Source: Pholiota molesta (taxonomy: Eukaryota > Basidiomycota > Agaricomycetes > Agaricales > Strophariaceae). Taken from it: a DNA stretch of 15,167 nucleotides. The notes below the pieces were generated by a model. That model did not search any database. It had not been told where the DNA came from and saw only the letters and a program-made list of their open reading frames with translations. Positions 1 through 8,318 of the stretch are shown piece by piece. Position 1 is the first letter of the stretch. Each line of letters opens with the position of its first letter. Both the position numbers and the translations under genes were made by a program. The stretch is from positions 1 to 15,167 of the forward strand of contig JACGCK010000554.1 in assembly GCA_014925825.1 (NCBI GenBank), written 5' to 3'.

Positions 1-1044
1 AACCAACACAGACGTTGCATCGATCAGTTGAGAAGCAGATTCCCAAAACGCTTGCACGGCCATCTTCAAATGCGGAAGCTCCCCACGGTAGGATAAGCAA
101 CCATTTTCTGCAAATCAGCGGCAGCGTAACCTTTGGTGTGCAGGTGCCATTGTGTAACCCTAAGCCATGGAGTGACATTGCGAGCGTCCAATGCACCAAT
201 GTCTATGGGGAGAGTCGCCTGCATAGAATTCTCTATTTGGGCCATGAGTTCCGCAGATGGGGTGCGGGGGGGGCGAAATTCCATGGTAGACACACGAAAC
301 CAGGAATTTGCGGTGCTGCGATTCTGTTGCTGCCCATACTCTGTGGCCATGTCTCTGGACGAGGATCTTTGGGATGGTGTGTGCGATGATGCTTCTGCAT
401 AGATCCAATTTGGCATATGCGGCTGGGCACAACAGGCAAGTATAGACGAGCATCGGTTCGAGGCCTTCTATAGCAGGAACGACGGTATTTGGTGCCAAGG
501 AGAGCTTGTCATAGAGTGCAAATTGATGGAAGGTCGACAGAAGCTCGACTGCATCGGACGAGCTGATGGACAACTCGTGTTGTTTGCGCATATGGAAACC
601 ACAGTACGTCTTGGCCAATACTATGCGGCAGTGGGTGCAAATCATCACCTTGGCAGTCCGATTCACAACCAACCCCAAGCGCTTGAGCAAGGCGGTGTCA
701 ATGAGGTGATCAGAAAGAATCTCAAATGGGATCTAGAGTGGCAAGATAAGTGTCCACCCTGAGTGACAGAAAGAAGGAGATGTACCCGAACGTTGTAGGG
801 CTGTATGAACAAACGAATATGAGATAAAGAAAAGCCAGCAAAAGTGCTGAAGTTACCTTCTGCACAGATATATTGAGCCAGCTTGTGAAATGGGCATTGA
901 TACCTTCCCAATCGTACATTTGGGGAGGTTGCGAATTCTGATGTTTGCGGCAGGACAACGATAATAACCTTGGTCATCGGAGTCCACTTTGTATGTTATA
1001 TCGTCCAAGACGGTGGTAAAGGTGGGAAATGTTGAGGAAGCCAT
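1..1044 (-). pseudogene. C2H2 zinc-finger protein, OrsD/DUF3505-like, multiply frameshifted, 3' end outside window
   Basis: Read on the minus strand from ATG 1044 (MASSTFPTF...). Joining several frames gives the layout of the basidiomycete OrsD/DUF3505-type zinc-finger family. Exon 1 runs to 857 and a 124-nt intron (733-856, GTAACT...CTCTAG) follows. Then comes GLVVN, a first finger (ICTHC...H...H, about 650-600), a linker, PAIEGLEP, and a second finger (YTCLLC...KHHRTHH, about 440-370). After that are NSWFRV, DARNVTPWLRVTQWH (about 170-125) and ELPHLKMAVQAFW near the edge. The reading frame shifts near 945, near 405, near 340 and near 85, so the copy looks dead unless these are assembly errors or unrecognised introns. 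Family members are often large and sit in repeat-rich DNA; their molecular role is not established. Seen: fingers and frame breaks. Inferred: family assignment from motif order. Confidence 0.72.
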
Positions 1045-1059
1045 AACGAGGAAAAGGTT

Positions 1060-1078
1060 GGGGGGAGGGGGGGGGAGG
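1060..1078 (+). other. G-run tract, quadruplex-capable
   Basis: Six G, one A, nine G, one A and two G in succession. It can form four G3 runs on the plus strand. On the minus strand it is the C-rich tract in the leader of the zinc-finger pseudogene. Any structural role is inference. Confidence 0.4.
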
Positions 1079-1116
1079 AAAAGGGTGAACAGAGAGTTGA
1101 GTAAAAAGGCATCCAG

Positions 1117-1124
1117 TATTTATA
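1117..1124 (-). promoter_or_regulatory. TATA box of the zinc-finger pseudogene
   Basis: The minus strand reads GTATAAATAC here, 73 nt upstream of the ATG at 1044. Between TATA and ATG lies a C/T-rich tract (C runs opposite G 1060-1078), the usual fungal layout of TATA, pyrimidine tract and start. Two other genes in the window have a TATA-like box at 71-75 nt, which supports this start. Confidence 0.55.
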
Positions 1125-1341
1125 CATCAGAAGGCAGGGACTTATGCGATGTCAGCAGCACATTTGCAGTTTAAAACAAACAAATTTCTCCATTTAGGTT
1201 GTGGACGCCAAAAACCCAAATGGGGAAAAACCACCAAGCACCAAGTCGAAATAGAGCAGAGCATTGTATCAATAAACGTACAGAGAACAGCACAACATTC
1301 CCTAAAGCTGGCAACCAACACAATATAGACATTACAAAAGT

Positions 1342-1370
1342 AATTGTAGCATACAGTGTACAGTACAATT
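1342..1370. repeat. Palindrome copy 1
   Basis: 29-bp imperfect inverted repeat framed by AATTGTA and TACAATT, centre CAGTG instead of the usual CGGCG. The most diverged centre of the nine copies. Confidence 0.6.
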
Positions 1371-1581
1371 TTTGGTTGATGTAGGGCAGATTTTACATGA
1401 AGGGAGTCGACTCCACAGCGCAAACAGAACTTCTTAAAATCAACGCCTACTACTTACCAAACCAAACCTTCAGGATTCTTGCGGCAAAGCTAACAAAAAA
1501 AAAGTGTGCACATCCTCCCTGGCTCATCAGCATGAGAATGGATCACTGTCACCCCAACATGCCTGTATGAATGACATCAGT

Positions 1582-1610
1582 GATTGTAGCATACGGCGGA
1601 CAGTACAATT
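1582..1610. repeat. Palindrome copy 2
   Basis: 29-bp copy with left arm GATTGTAGCATACGG and right arm CGGACAGTACAATT. The right half keeps the CGGACAGT core; the left half has drifted. Confidence 0.65.
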
Positions 1611-1806
1611 TTTGTTTATGTAATGCACTTTCCCTTTTAGGTTGTGGACGTCCACAGCCCAATAAGGACAGCAATGCCAAGCACAACGTCCCTGGACCCC
1701 AAAAAACGCAGAAGTTCCACATCAAAAAAAAAGTCCAAAAAAAAAGTGTAAGATGGACCAAAGTCACATGCAACATACCCAAAGAAACAGATACACGGGC
1801 ATGGGT

Positions 1807-1835
1807 AATTGCACCATACGGCGTACGGTACAATT
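1807..1835. repeat. Palindrome copy 3
   Basis: 29-bp copy with left arm AATTGCACCATACG and right arm CGTACGGTACAATT around a central G. Confidence 0.65.
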
Positions 1836-2009
1836 TCCAGATTATGTAATCCACTTTCTCTATTTAGGTTGTGGATGTCCACAACACATATGGACCAAGG
1901 AATTGAACAACAAAGTCACCTAACCCAAAAACAAGGTGACTAAAATACAGGAAAAGAATGTGCATTGGCAAGTCAAGGTAACAAAATGAGTTGGAACAAA
2001 GAAATAATT

Positions 2010-2038
2010 AATTGTAACATGCGGCGTACACAACAATT
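2010..2038. repeat. Palindrome copy 4
   Basis: 29-bp copy with left arm AATTGTAACATGCG and right arm CGTACACAACAATT. It opens the first of two tandem 137-bp units. Confidence 0.65.
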
Positions 2039-2146
2039 TATGTTTATGTAAGCCACTGTCCCCATTTGGATTTTGGATGCCAAAATCTATATAAGGAAGG
2101 TGGCAGTCTTGTGACACGAAACTCTGCAGAACACAGACAAATAAAC

Positions 2147-2175
2147 AATTGTAATGTGCCGCGGACACAGCAATT
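2147..2175. repeat. Palindrome copy 5
   Basis: 29-bp copy with left arm AATTGTAATGTGCC and right arm CGGACACAGCAATT. It opens the second tandem 137-bp unit. Confidence 0.65.
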
Positions 2176-2723
2176 TATGTTTATGTAAGCCACTGTCCCC
2201 ATTTGGGTTTTTGGAGGCCAAAGTCTATATAAGGAAGGTGGCAGTCCCGTGACCCAAAATCCGCAGAATAGAACCAATTAATGTAACAAAAAAGGAGGAT
2301 AAAACAGAAATAGCTGTGCTTAGAGGATTATATTGAGATACATTCCATCATAGAGCATTACAAAACAAGTGTGGGTAAGCAAAAGTAGACTAAAAATAGG
2401 CCGTGGGAATATCAGATTCAAGTTAAATCCGGGGGATAAGATTATTAGGCGCCGCTTCCGCGGCCCCAAAGGAAAGAGAGGCAAACACATAACACCCTAA
2501 CCAAAGGTGACAAGGGCAGGTAACAAGGAAACAAGGCATGGAGGAAAGAGCCAGTCCCCTATCACAACTGTCGAGGTTGGATTCCTCGTCTCCCGGTTTT
2601 GAATAAGCCCAACATGGTCATTGTATGGCGGGCATTCACCAAGTGCTAATAGAACACCTAGCCGTCATCCTAACTCCCTAAGTGCAGGTGAACCTAGGTT
2701 TCCTTTTGTCCTGTCACGTGACT

Positions 2724-2753
2724 AATTGCAGTGTCCGCCCGGACGCTACAATT
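2724..2753. repeat. Palindrome copy 6
   Basis: 30-bp copy with left arm AATTGCAGTGTCCG and right arm CGGACGCTACAATT around CC. It sits near the 3' side of direct repeat A. Confidence 0.7.
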
Positions 2754-2804
2754 AAAAGTCCTCCCTGACAAAACATAACCAGGGGATGGTCTACAAACAC
2801 ACAG

Positions 2805-2821
2805 GGCACCTACGAGGTGCC
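2805..2821. repeat. Perfect 7-bp hairpin at the edge of direct repeat A
   Basis: GGCACCT, loop ACG, AGGTGCC. The similarity between copies A and B stops one base after it, so the hairpin marks the repeat border. The second copy is at 4813-4829. Confidence 0.6.
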
Positions 2822-3228
2822 AATGGGAAAAAGAGGCAACCCTGCAGCACCGCCAGGCCTTCTGACCAGTATTTGAAATAAAGCAGCCATCATGGAGTGA
2901 CCCAACAAGAGGGTGAGCCAGAAGGGAGGGGGCATGGATGGCTTCTTCATGCCCATTCTGATCGTCTTGTTGTGTCTACACCTTTTGTCAAAAGGCATAA
3001 AGGGGGACCTGCCTTTACACGGGGAAAACAATGGTCCTGTTACATGGGAACAGGTGGGCCACGTTGCCATTAGCATGTAGGCAAGGGGGGCACAGGGGGG
3101 GTCTCCTGTGGCCGAACAGAGGCACCGACCCCAAAACAAACACAAGGGGGGATTTGGAACCCACAAAGGAGGGCACATGGGGGCAATGGACCGGAAAAAG
3201 GTGCTGCAGAGGCCTTCCACGGCACATT

Positions 3229-3379
3229 ATCCCCAAAACAGGGAAAGGGGGCAGGCATGTGCACAAAAAGGGGGGACTGTTCTCCCTGTTTTTCCTTTAT
3301 TGAGAGGCACCACAGTGTCGAACGTCACCCCACATGTCCAGGTCATCCTTCTAACCCAAAGACAACCTACCTAACAGAG
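3229..3379 (+). repeat. 151-bp perfect direct repeat, copy 1
   Basis: Identical by eye to 3511-3661 (offset 282). It begins ATCCCCAAAACAGGG and ends CCTACCTAACAGAG. The end coincides with the point where the GC-rich element head (GCGCCGCTCCCGC) starts after copy 2, suggesting a recombination or insertion junction. Confidence 0.85.
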
Positions 3380-3510
3380 ACTGTTATTTGCAAAGTCTTG
3401 TTTTCGGGGAAATCATGTGTTGGCTCTGGAAAATCTGGAAGGACCTGCCCTGCCCTTCCTTCGCAGCAACAATAAAGAAGCGCACGCACCGCTCCCGCAG
3501 CCCCAGTGTC

Positions 3511-3661
3511 ATCCCCAAAACAGGGAAAGGGGGCAGGCATGTGCACAAAAAGGGGGGACTGTTCTCCCTGTTTTTCCTTTATTGAGAGGCACCACAGTGT
3601 CGAACGTCACCCCACATGTCCAGGTCATCCTTCTAACCCAAAGACAACCTACCTAACAGAG
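3511..3661 (+). repeat. 151-bp perfect direct repeat, copy 2
   Basis: Second copy of 3229-3379 with no mismatch seen. It is preceded by a partial element head (ACCGCTCCCGCAGCCCC, 3488-3504) and followed directly by another head at 3662. The 131-bp spacer between the copies contains an AATAAA at about 3472. Confidence 0.85.
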
Positions 3662-3760
3662 GCGCCGCTCCCGCAGCCCCAAAAGAAATAGAGGCAAACA
3701 CATAACACCCTAACTGACAAGGGTAGGTCACAAGGAGGGAATGAAGACACATGGAGGGAA
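3655..3760 (+). mobile_element. Partial copy of the GC-rich-head element
   Basis: CTAACAGAGGCGCCGCTCCC followed by GCAGCCCCAAAAGAAATAG and a stretch matching the start of the 376-bp repeats (AACACATAACACCCTAAC). Similarity fades after the CAAGGGTAGGT segment, so the 3' palindrome end is missing. Confidence 0.6.
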
Positions 3761-4454
3761 CTCGGGAGGTATGGAAGGCAGGATAGATGGTGTGCTATAG
3801 GGTGTTTGAGATAGGGTATTCAGGCACCATGCATTACTTTCACGTGCAATGGCTGGGCATTCAGATGATGTCCTGAGCCAGAAGGAGGGTGATGAGGAAG
3901 GGGGCATGGCACAAGGAGATGGGGCGTTGATATTTTCCTTTGATGTGTGGGTGTCCCATTATCAATATATTTCCCCCCGTTGCTTCCCATTGTGAGCTAA
4001 AGAACACCAGCCAATGCACATGGAGAAGCACTTTATGCATGCCCACAAAGTGTCTCTTGCCCTATAGGGGGAGGAGAGAGGCGGCATGGTCAGCTTCTTC
4101 ATGCCCATCTTACGGACTGCCTTGGTGATATCTTCCAATGCTCAAATAGGCATAGAGGCTTTTTTTTCCCCATTGTGAGCCTGCAGCTAAAGAATGCTAG
4201 CCAGAAAGGGGCAAATGGACTTCATAAACCACAGCTTGCCGACTCTGCTATCCCAGGCCCACCACCCAAATACATATCCATGCAGGGAGTGAAAAAAAAA
4301 AGAAGCACAAGGGCACCAGGGCGGCACATGAAAGGCACTGAGAATGAACCTCAAAGGCTAGGTTTGAAAGGCGCACGAGAGGCAACAACACATCAAGGTC
4401 CCCCTTTGTTTTTTTTTTTGTCCCCTCTGTTCCCAAGACAACTCTACCTAACAG

Positions 4455-4830
4455 AGGCGCCGCTTCCGCGGCCCCAAAGGAAAGAGAGGCAAACACATAA
4501 CACCCTAACCAAAGGTGACAAGGGCAGGTAACAAGGAAACAAGGCATGGAGGAAAGAGCCAGTCCCCTATCACAACTGTCGAGGTTGGATTCCTCGTCTC
4601 CTGGTTTTGAATAAGCCCAACATGGTCATTGTATGGCGGGCATTCACCAAGTGCTAATAGAACACCTAGCCGTCATCCTAACTCCCTAAGTGCAGGTGAA
4701 CCTAGGTTTCCTTTTGTCCTGTCACGTGACTAATTGCAGTGTCCACCCGGACGCTACAATTAAAAGTCCTCCCTGACAAAACATAACCAGGGGATGGTCT
4801 ACAAACACACAGGGCACCTACGAGGTGCCA
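4455..4830 (+). repeat. 376-bp direct repeat, copy B
   Basis: Partner of 2447-2822 with two mismatches. Upstream it continues into CTACCTAACAG, shared with the copies at 3655 and 8692 but not with copy A, so copy A is the 5'-truncated one or has a different left boundary. It contains palindrome copy 7, the T-arm-like stem-loop at 4580-4596 and the terminal hairpin at 4813-4829. Confidence 0.8.
4732..4761. repeat. Palindrome copy 7
   Basis: 30-bp copy, the same as copy 6 except that one arm base is changed (GTGTCCACC against GTGTCCGCC). Confidence 0.7.
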
Positions 4831-5150
4831 GTGTTAATGACACAACCTTGGGCCCATACAGTTTTAGGGTCTTTGTTGATGCCGCTTGGTCTCAGCAACA
4901 CTTGGATCAGTACAATGCTGCCCCCAAAGCTGTACGTCGTAAAAAGATACCCGTAGGCCGGGCAATACTGAAGTGGCCACTCGCAGCAGCCATTCCTTCT
5001 GCACAATCAAATAAAGGCAAGCCTTCTCAATTTATCCTTGAGCCCAGTGAGCCTAGGATGATGGTTATTCTGTTGCGGAGGATGTTGTTGATAAAAGTAA
5101 CAATGGAGGGCAGGTGACCAGAAGAAAGGGTAAAGGCAAGGAAAATATTA
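4831..5150 (+). pseudogene. C-terminal fragment of an unidentified protein, frameshifted
   Basis: Plus-strand open frame after direct repeat B, with protein-like composition: SFRVFVDAAWSQQHLDQYN, then VRRKKIPVGRAILKWPL and FILEPSEP. Near 5055 the sense frame is lost, and the neighbouring frame continues with DDGYSVAEDVVDKSNN and a basic tail TRRKGKGKENINNY to a stop at about 5160. A one-step frame change would join the two into a single C-terminus with an acidic stretch followed by a basic tail. No upstream part is seen; the 376-bp repeat abuts it directly, so the gene was probably cut by element insertion or rearrangement. I do not recognise the family. Confidence 0.4.
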
Positions 5151-5159
5151 ACAATTATT

Positions 5160-5640
5160 AATCAGGCATAGTTTATGATTTTCAAAATACCAATATATTT
5201 ACATTATTCGACGGTTTATTATATGCGAGTCCGTATAACCAAATATTCGACATGTTTTTTCGCCCGTGCACAGCCCAGCTGCAGTGTTGCATCTCCGTGA
5301 CACAGGGTACGCGGAAACGGTTATGGGACGTTGACAGCGCCACGGAAGCTCACAGAGAGTGTTGGCCTGTGGGCCAGACAGTGCTCGCTCCTGCGCATGC
5401 GAGCTTGTCTGCATGCTGCAGGCATGGATGCGGTAAACTTGGTGGCGCGATTGTGCACCGCCCTCACGCAGCCAGGAGCGCACCACCAAGTGTAGCAACC
5501 GCGGGGCTGCAGCGGCCTCCACCTTTCTCCTCGCGTTTGCCGTCTCCAGCCCGCGTCCTCCTGCGTAAGTGCGCGCCTTCTCGTTGCTCAAGGTGGCCTC
5601 TGATGTTATCCTTTGCGTGTAGCCGTGTATCGCGTCGTTG
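5160..5640. other. No gene recognised; AT-rich then GC-rich stretch
   Basis: AT-rich to about 5250, then clearly more GC-rich than its neighbours up to 5640. Long open frames run on both strands through the GC-rich part. They show no motif, are arginine/cysteine/serine-rich as expected of chance frames in GC-rich DNA, and overlap one another. Confidence 0.5.
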
Positions 5641-5817
5641 CATGCCGAGTTTTGGTGCGCATGGCGGAGTGTGTTGCAGAACGGCGGTAACGCGGTTGTG
5701 GTGGATGGAGTCACGTCGCGGCAGTTTAGCTACGGGCTGGCCGGCGAGCCGGCGACTTTGGCGTTGGAGAACGAGTCTATGATTTCTGAACGCTCCAAGT
5801 ACATTCAGATAACACAG
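5641..5817 (+). pseudogene. Probable Ty1/copia RNase H fragment
   Basis: The frame ends with PATLALENESMISERSKYIQ then ITQ and a stop. This resembles the end of copia-type RNase H, where a DNQ.AI..A.N segment is followed by (H/S)(S/E)R(T/S)K(H/Y)IDI. Here the DN acidic pair and the HF after the IDI-like block are missing, and the protein stops early. Upstream, AEFWCAWRSVLQNGG could correspond to the AEY...W...LL helix. No integrase, reverse transcriptase or LTR was found, so at most this is a small decayed scrap. Confidence 0.35.
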
Positions 5818-5890
5818 TAATAGTAGACATAGTTTTAATACAATTAGAAATACATTTTCGAATACGCTATGAAACAGAACAAAAGATACA

Positions 5891-5968
5891 AGATAGCGAT
5901 GTGTATAAAACATACAAGATAGCAATGTGTATAAAACATACGAGATAGCAATGCGTATAAAACATAAC
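5891..5968. repeat. Tandem repeat, 26 bp x 3
   Basis: Three contiguous copies of a 26-bp unit (AGATAGCAATGTGTATAAAA then CATAC and one base), at 5891-5916, 5917-5942 and 5943-5968, with one to three differences. A partial echo (CAAGATAGCA) follows at about 5977. Confidence 0.85.
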
Positions 5969-6085
5969 AAGGACTGCAAGATAGCACAGCGCGAAGACAA
6001 GATAAATCTCAGAAAATGGAAACTAGTTATATCGACTCGACTTGGAGATTAGCTTGAGAATAAGAAATCAAGACCATGTACTTAC

Positions 6086-6484
6086 CGAAGAACGGTGTAT
6101 GTTTTGAGCTCCAGAAAATTCTGATGCGCCCATTTGTCGGCGGTGCGCTGGAGACCCTTGGACTTTAGCGCATCATACGGTCGGAAAGTGGGGGTGCTGG
6201 CTTCGTCGAGGTTGAAATGTACACCTCCCAAAAAGGCGCCCGGGCCATCGAAAACTTGCGCGGTAAGGTGGGAAGGACGACCGCGTCGCGCATGCGCGTT
6301 GGCGCTAACGAAAACATATCATTGACACAATAAAATAAAACAAGCGAAGAACGCACGTAACGAGCAAATGCCCGTTGAAAGACCGGGGGAATAGTTTGTC
6401 CATCGTTCGCTTCCCTGCATTCGCCAGCTGCGCAGAAAGTCGAAGCAAGCTTTTGTCGGCCGTGAGAGCTGCTATGGTCAACAT
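6086..6484 (-). pseudogene. Two 5' exons of an unidentified gene, 3' end missing
   Basis: Minus strand. ATG 6484 (MLTIAALTADKSLLRL...) opens exon 1 (6357-6484). A 52-nt intron (6305-6356, GTGCGT...GTTAG) joins in phase to exon 2 (6086-6304), which encodes VFDGPGAFLGGVHFNLDE, RPYDALKSKGLQRTADKW and NFLELKTYTVL. A clean donor GTAAGT follows at 6085. Phase agreement across the first intron and the protein-like composition support a true gene. No continuing exon is convincing downstream: one acceptor (AAG) would give an immediate stop, and the rest is the 26-bp tandem repeat and the copia scrap. The 3' part was probably lost. About 116 residues are visible; the family is not recognised. Confidence 0.5.
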
Positions 6485-6515
6485 GGCTCAGTGGGTAAGA
6501 CCGAGAGCGCGTATT

Positions 6516-6916
6516 GGAGGTGGCAAGGACGAGATCGACAGTGGGCGTAAAGATCGAGCTGCGATGTGAATGAAGAGGGATGGGACTTGAGTAAACGAAA
6601 GAACAAGGACAAGCCAGAGTCGTACATAGGCGTGAATGGGAAAAGCGAGGGAGAAAGCAAGTGCCAGGACCGACAAAGATCAAGCGCGTTGGGCGTTGAA
6701 CGAAGACGAAACCCGTGTGGTGTTGGGTGGCAGGGATGAGCGAGGACGCGGGGTGGCAAAGACGAGATCAACACTGCGCGTAACGACGGAGCTGCGGTGC
6801 GAATGAAGAGCGATGGGAGTTGAGTAAACGAAAGAACCAAGACAAGCCAAAGGCGTACATAGGTGTAAATGGGAAAGGCAAGGAAGAGAGGAAGCAGTAG
6901 GACCGACGTAGAATTG
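6516..6916. repeat. Diverged tandem duplication, 233-bp period
   Basis: 6516-6683 and 6749-6916 align at a constant offset of 233 (GGTGGCAAGGACGAGATC / GGTGGCAAAGACGAGATC, then GAGTAAACGAAAGAAC, then GTACATAGG). They look roughly 80% identical by eye. The block is purine-rich on the plus strand and lies immediately upstream of the minus-strand gene starting at 6484. Open frames on both strands merely reflect this composition. Confidence 0.75.
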
Positions 6917-7554
6917 GTATTGGGAAGCGAAAGAAAATAGAGAAGAGAAGCGAGGGAAGGAATGCGAGTTCAGAGAGAATGTTGGCACTGGAACTGAGTG
7001 TATGTAACGTCTTTTGAAGATGTGGAAGTACGAACCCCGGCCAAATGACTTAGCACTGAATGTTACATTAATAAAGGCTTATATGAACGCTACTTAGGTC
7101 GTTCTACCTAATAACTGCATACTGTCTATTGAAAACAATCACAGCAGGTACCTTTCAGATATACTCCATGCGTGCGGTAAACCATTTCCGGTGTCTGATC
7201 CCAGTTTAGTGGGCGCTAATCAGTCTACACTGGCGGAATCAATATGATCAGCAGATCTAAATGCCGCACGAAATGAGTATCCCGACGTCATTGGATGGGC
7301 GCGTCTGTCGTTTTGTACCCCGCACGCATGAGACGGAGATCACTCTCCAGAGTCCAGTTCCAGCTTTTCATGGGACTGGTACTGGCACACTCTAACGGTC
7401 ACACCACATGAAGACTGCATCATTAGGTGAATCGCCGTGGCAAGCCGTATGGGTTGCGCATCGCCTTCAATCTCACTCCAATGTCAATGGGTAAAGTGGA
7501 ATAAAGTACGTAGATATATATGAACTCATTCGGCGAGCGGGTCGGTGATATATG
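6917..7554. other. No gene or repeat recognised
   Basis: Mixed-composition stretch with no long open frame. An ATTAATAAAGG string (about 7065-7075) could act as a poly(A) signal for a plus-strand transcript, but none is evident. Confidence 0.45.
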
Positions 7555-7560
7555 CACAAA

Positions 7561-8312
7561 TATGGACCGCCAAAATGCACATTTATTCCCACGTGTGCGC
7601 GAATGTGCGCGCGCGCCAATGGGGCTCAGCTCATGAGAACACTTTCCTTACCCTTCGGTCCATCGTAGATAATTTAATACTATCTATATAAAATAAAATA
7701 ACACTGTCTTGACCTATACAAGTGCCTCTGATGACGTTGTCGACGTCCCAGGCCGGGCCCATCAATTAATTGTCGACACGTCGGAGTTGCAGTAAAGTAG
7801 CAGAATTTTGAACAAACCTATTATCCAAATACCCCATGTAGTTTTACAGTACTTATTATCTTACTTTCTTTGAAAATCTGCTGGAAACCTCACTGATTTC
7901 AAGGTATTTCTTCTCAGATATGTACCTAGAGATAGGTAATGATTCCAATTGCATTTCGCACTATTGAAAGGGAGACTCGGATAATATAAAGACAAGAATG
8001 TAGGTTGGAACCTATGCAAGATCCCTCTGTACATATACTTATGTATATTCCTTTCTTGAAATTCCAATACTTAGTTACTGAAGCAGGTTCGAAGTGTTGA
8101 TGATGATTTGATGGGCCCGCCCGGCTTCCAAAAACGTCGGCAACGACATCAGAGGGACTTGCAAAGTTCAACACAGTGTTATTTTATTTTATACGGACTA
8201 CAATACATAGTATTTAGCCATCTACGAGGGTCCGAAGGGTAAAGACGGTGGTCTCATGAGCTGAGCCCCATTGGCGCGCATGTGGGAATAAATGTGCATT
8301 TGGCGGTCCATA
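7561..8312. mobile_element. Fold-back (long-TIR) non-autonomous DNA element
   Basis: The left arm (7561-about 7780) and right arm (about 8093-8312) are diverged reverse complements. Both start TATGGACCGCCAAA at the outer edge and share GCACATTTATTCCCAC, GCCAATGGGGCTCAGCTCAT, TATAAAATAAAATAACACTG and GGGCCCATCAA. The element is flanked by CACAAA on both sides (7555-7560 and 8313-8318), a plausible 6-bp target-site duplication. The roughly 310-bp interior has no coding capacity. The superfamily cannot be assigned from these ends. Confidence 0.78.
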
Positions 8313-8318
8313 CACAAA

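Larger units (their letters stand above)
1186..2281. repeat. Array of diverged repeat units, each with a 29-bp imperfect palindrome
   Basis: No gene is seen here; the stretch is built from repeated units. Each better-preserved unit has the palindrome, then a TTTATGTAA-like segment, a pyrimidine stretch (CACTTTCCC, CACTGTCCCC), then (T/G)AGGTTGTGGA or its relative TTTGGGTTTTTGG. Palindromes begin at 1342, 1582, 1807, 2010 and 2147. A tail without a palindrome lies near 1186-1225. The last two units (2010-2146, 2147-2281) are the closest pair, in tandem with a 137-bp period. Both carry CTATATAAGGAAGGTGGCAG, which includes a TATA-like string. The first three units are more diverged and irregularly spaced. 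Open frames here are broken and look like chance. Confidence 0.75.
2447..2822 (+). repeat. 376-bp direct repeat, copy A (LTR-like or non-autonomous element)
   Basis: It matches 4455-4830 at a constant offset of 2008 with no indels; two mismatches were found (2591 C/T and 2737 G/A). It starts at AGGCGCCGCTTCCGCGGCCC, contains the palindrome at 2724-2753, and ends just after a perfect hairpin at 2805-2821 (GGCACCT-ACG-AGGTGCC). At 2572-2588 it carries CGAGG-TTGGATT-CCTCG, a 5-bp stem with a 7-nt loop that resembles a tRNA T-arm or pol III B box. The GC-rich head and the palindrome recur alone at 8697-8866. It has no TG...CA ends, so an LTR identity is only suggested by the paired arrangement. 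Confidence 0.8.
2823..4454. other. Internal segment between the 376-bp repeats, no intact gene
   Basis: 1632 bp of purine-rich, repeat-derived DNA. It holds the 151-bp perfect duplication and a third, partial copy of the GC-rich head (3655-3760). It also holds weakly repeated phrases: GAGCCAGAAGG near 2917 and 3875, CTTCTTCATGCCCAT near 2942 and 4095, and CCCATTGTGAGC near 3987 and 4170. Open frames reach 136 codons but are low complexity, show no known motif and overlap on both strands. No primer-binding site or polypurine tract was convincing. Confidence 0.6.

Noticed and set aside
2572..2588. tRNA gene (T-arm-like stem-loop)
   Set aside because: Only the T-arm shape is present. No matching acceptor stem, anticodon arm or D-arm could be folded around it, so it is kept only as a hint of tRNA ancestry.
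2810..3220. 136-codon minus-strand open frame and several overlapping frames at 3000-3690
   Set aside because: Low-complexity (Pro/Cys/Leu-rich) translation of purine-rich repeat DNA, overlapped on both strands. Part of the frames repeats only because the 151-bp DNA is duplicated.
5252..6000. Long open frames on both strands (176-178 codons)
   Set aside because: They overlap each other in GC-rich DNA, have no motif, and the minus-strand frame runs through the 26-bp tandem repeat, giving repeated hydrophobic peptides.
6165..6988. Minus-strand frames of 100-172 codons with repeated FVYS(S/T)PI(P/A)LHSHRSS peptides
   Set aside because: The peptide repeat follows from the 233-bp tandem duplication; the better-supported reading in this area is the spliced frame from ATG 6484.
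7025..7050. Possible tRNA T-arm on the minus strand (GGGGTTCG)
   Set aside because: The loop lacks the conserved purine-A positions and no cloverleaf forms.
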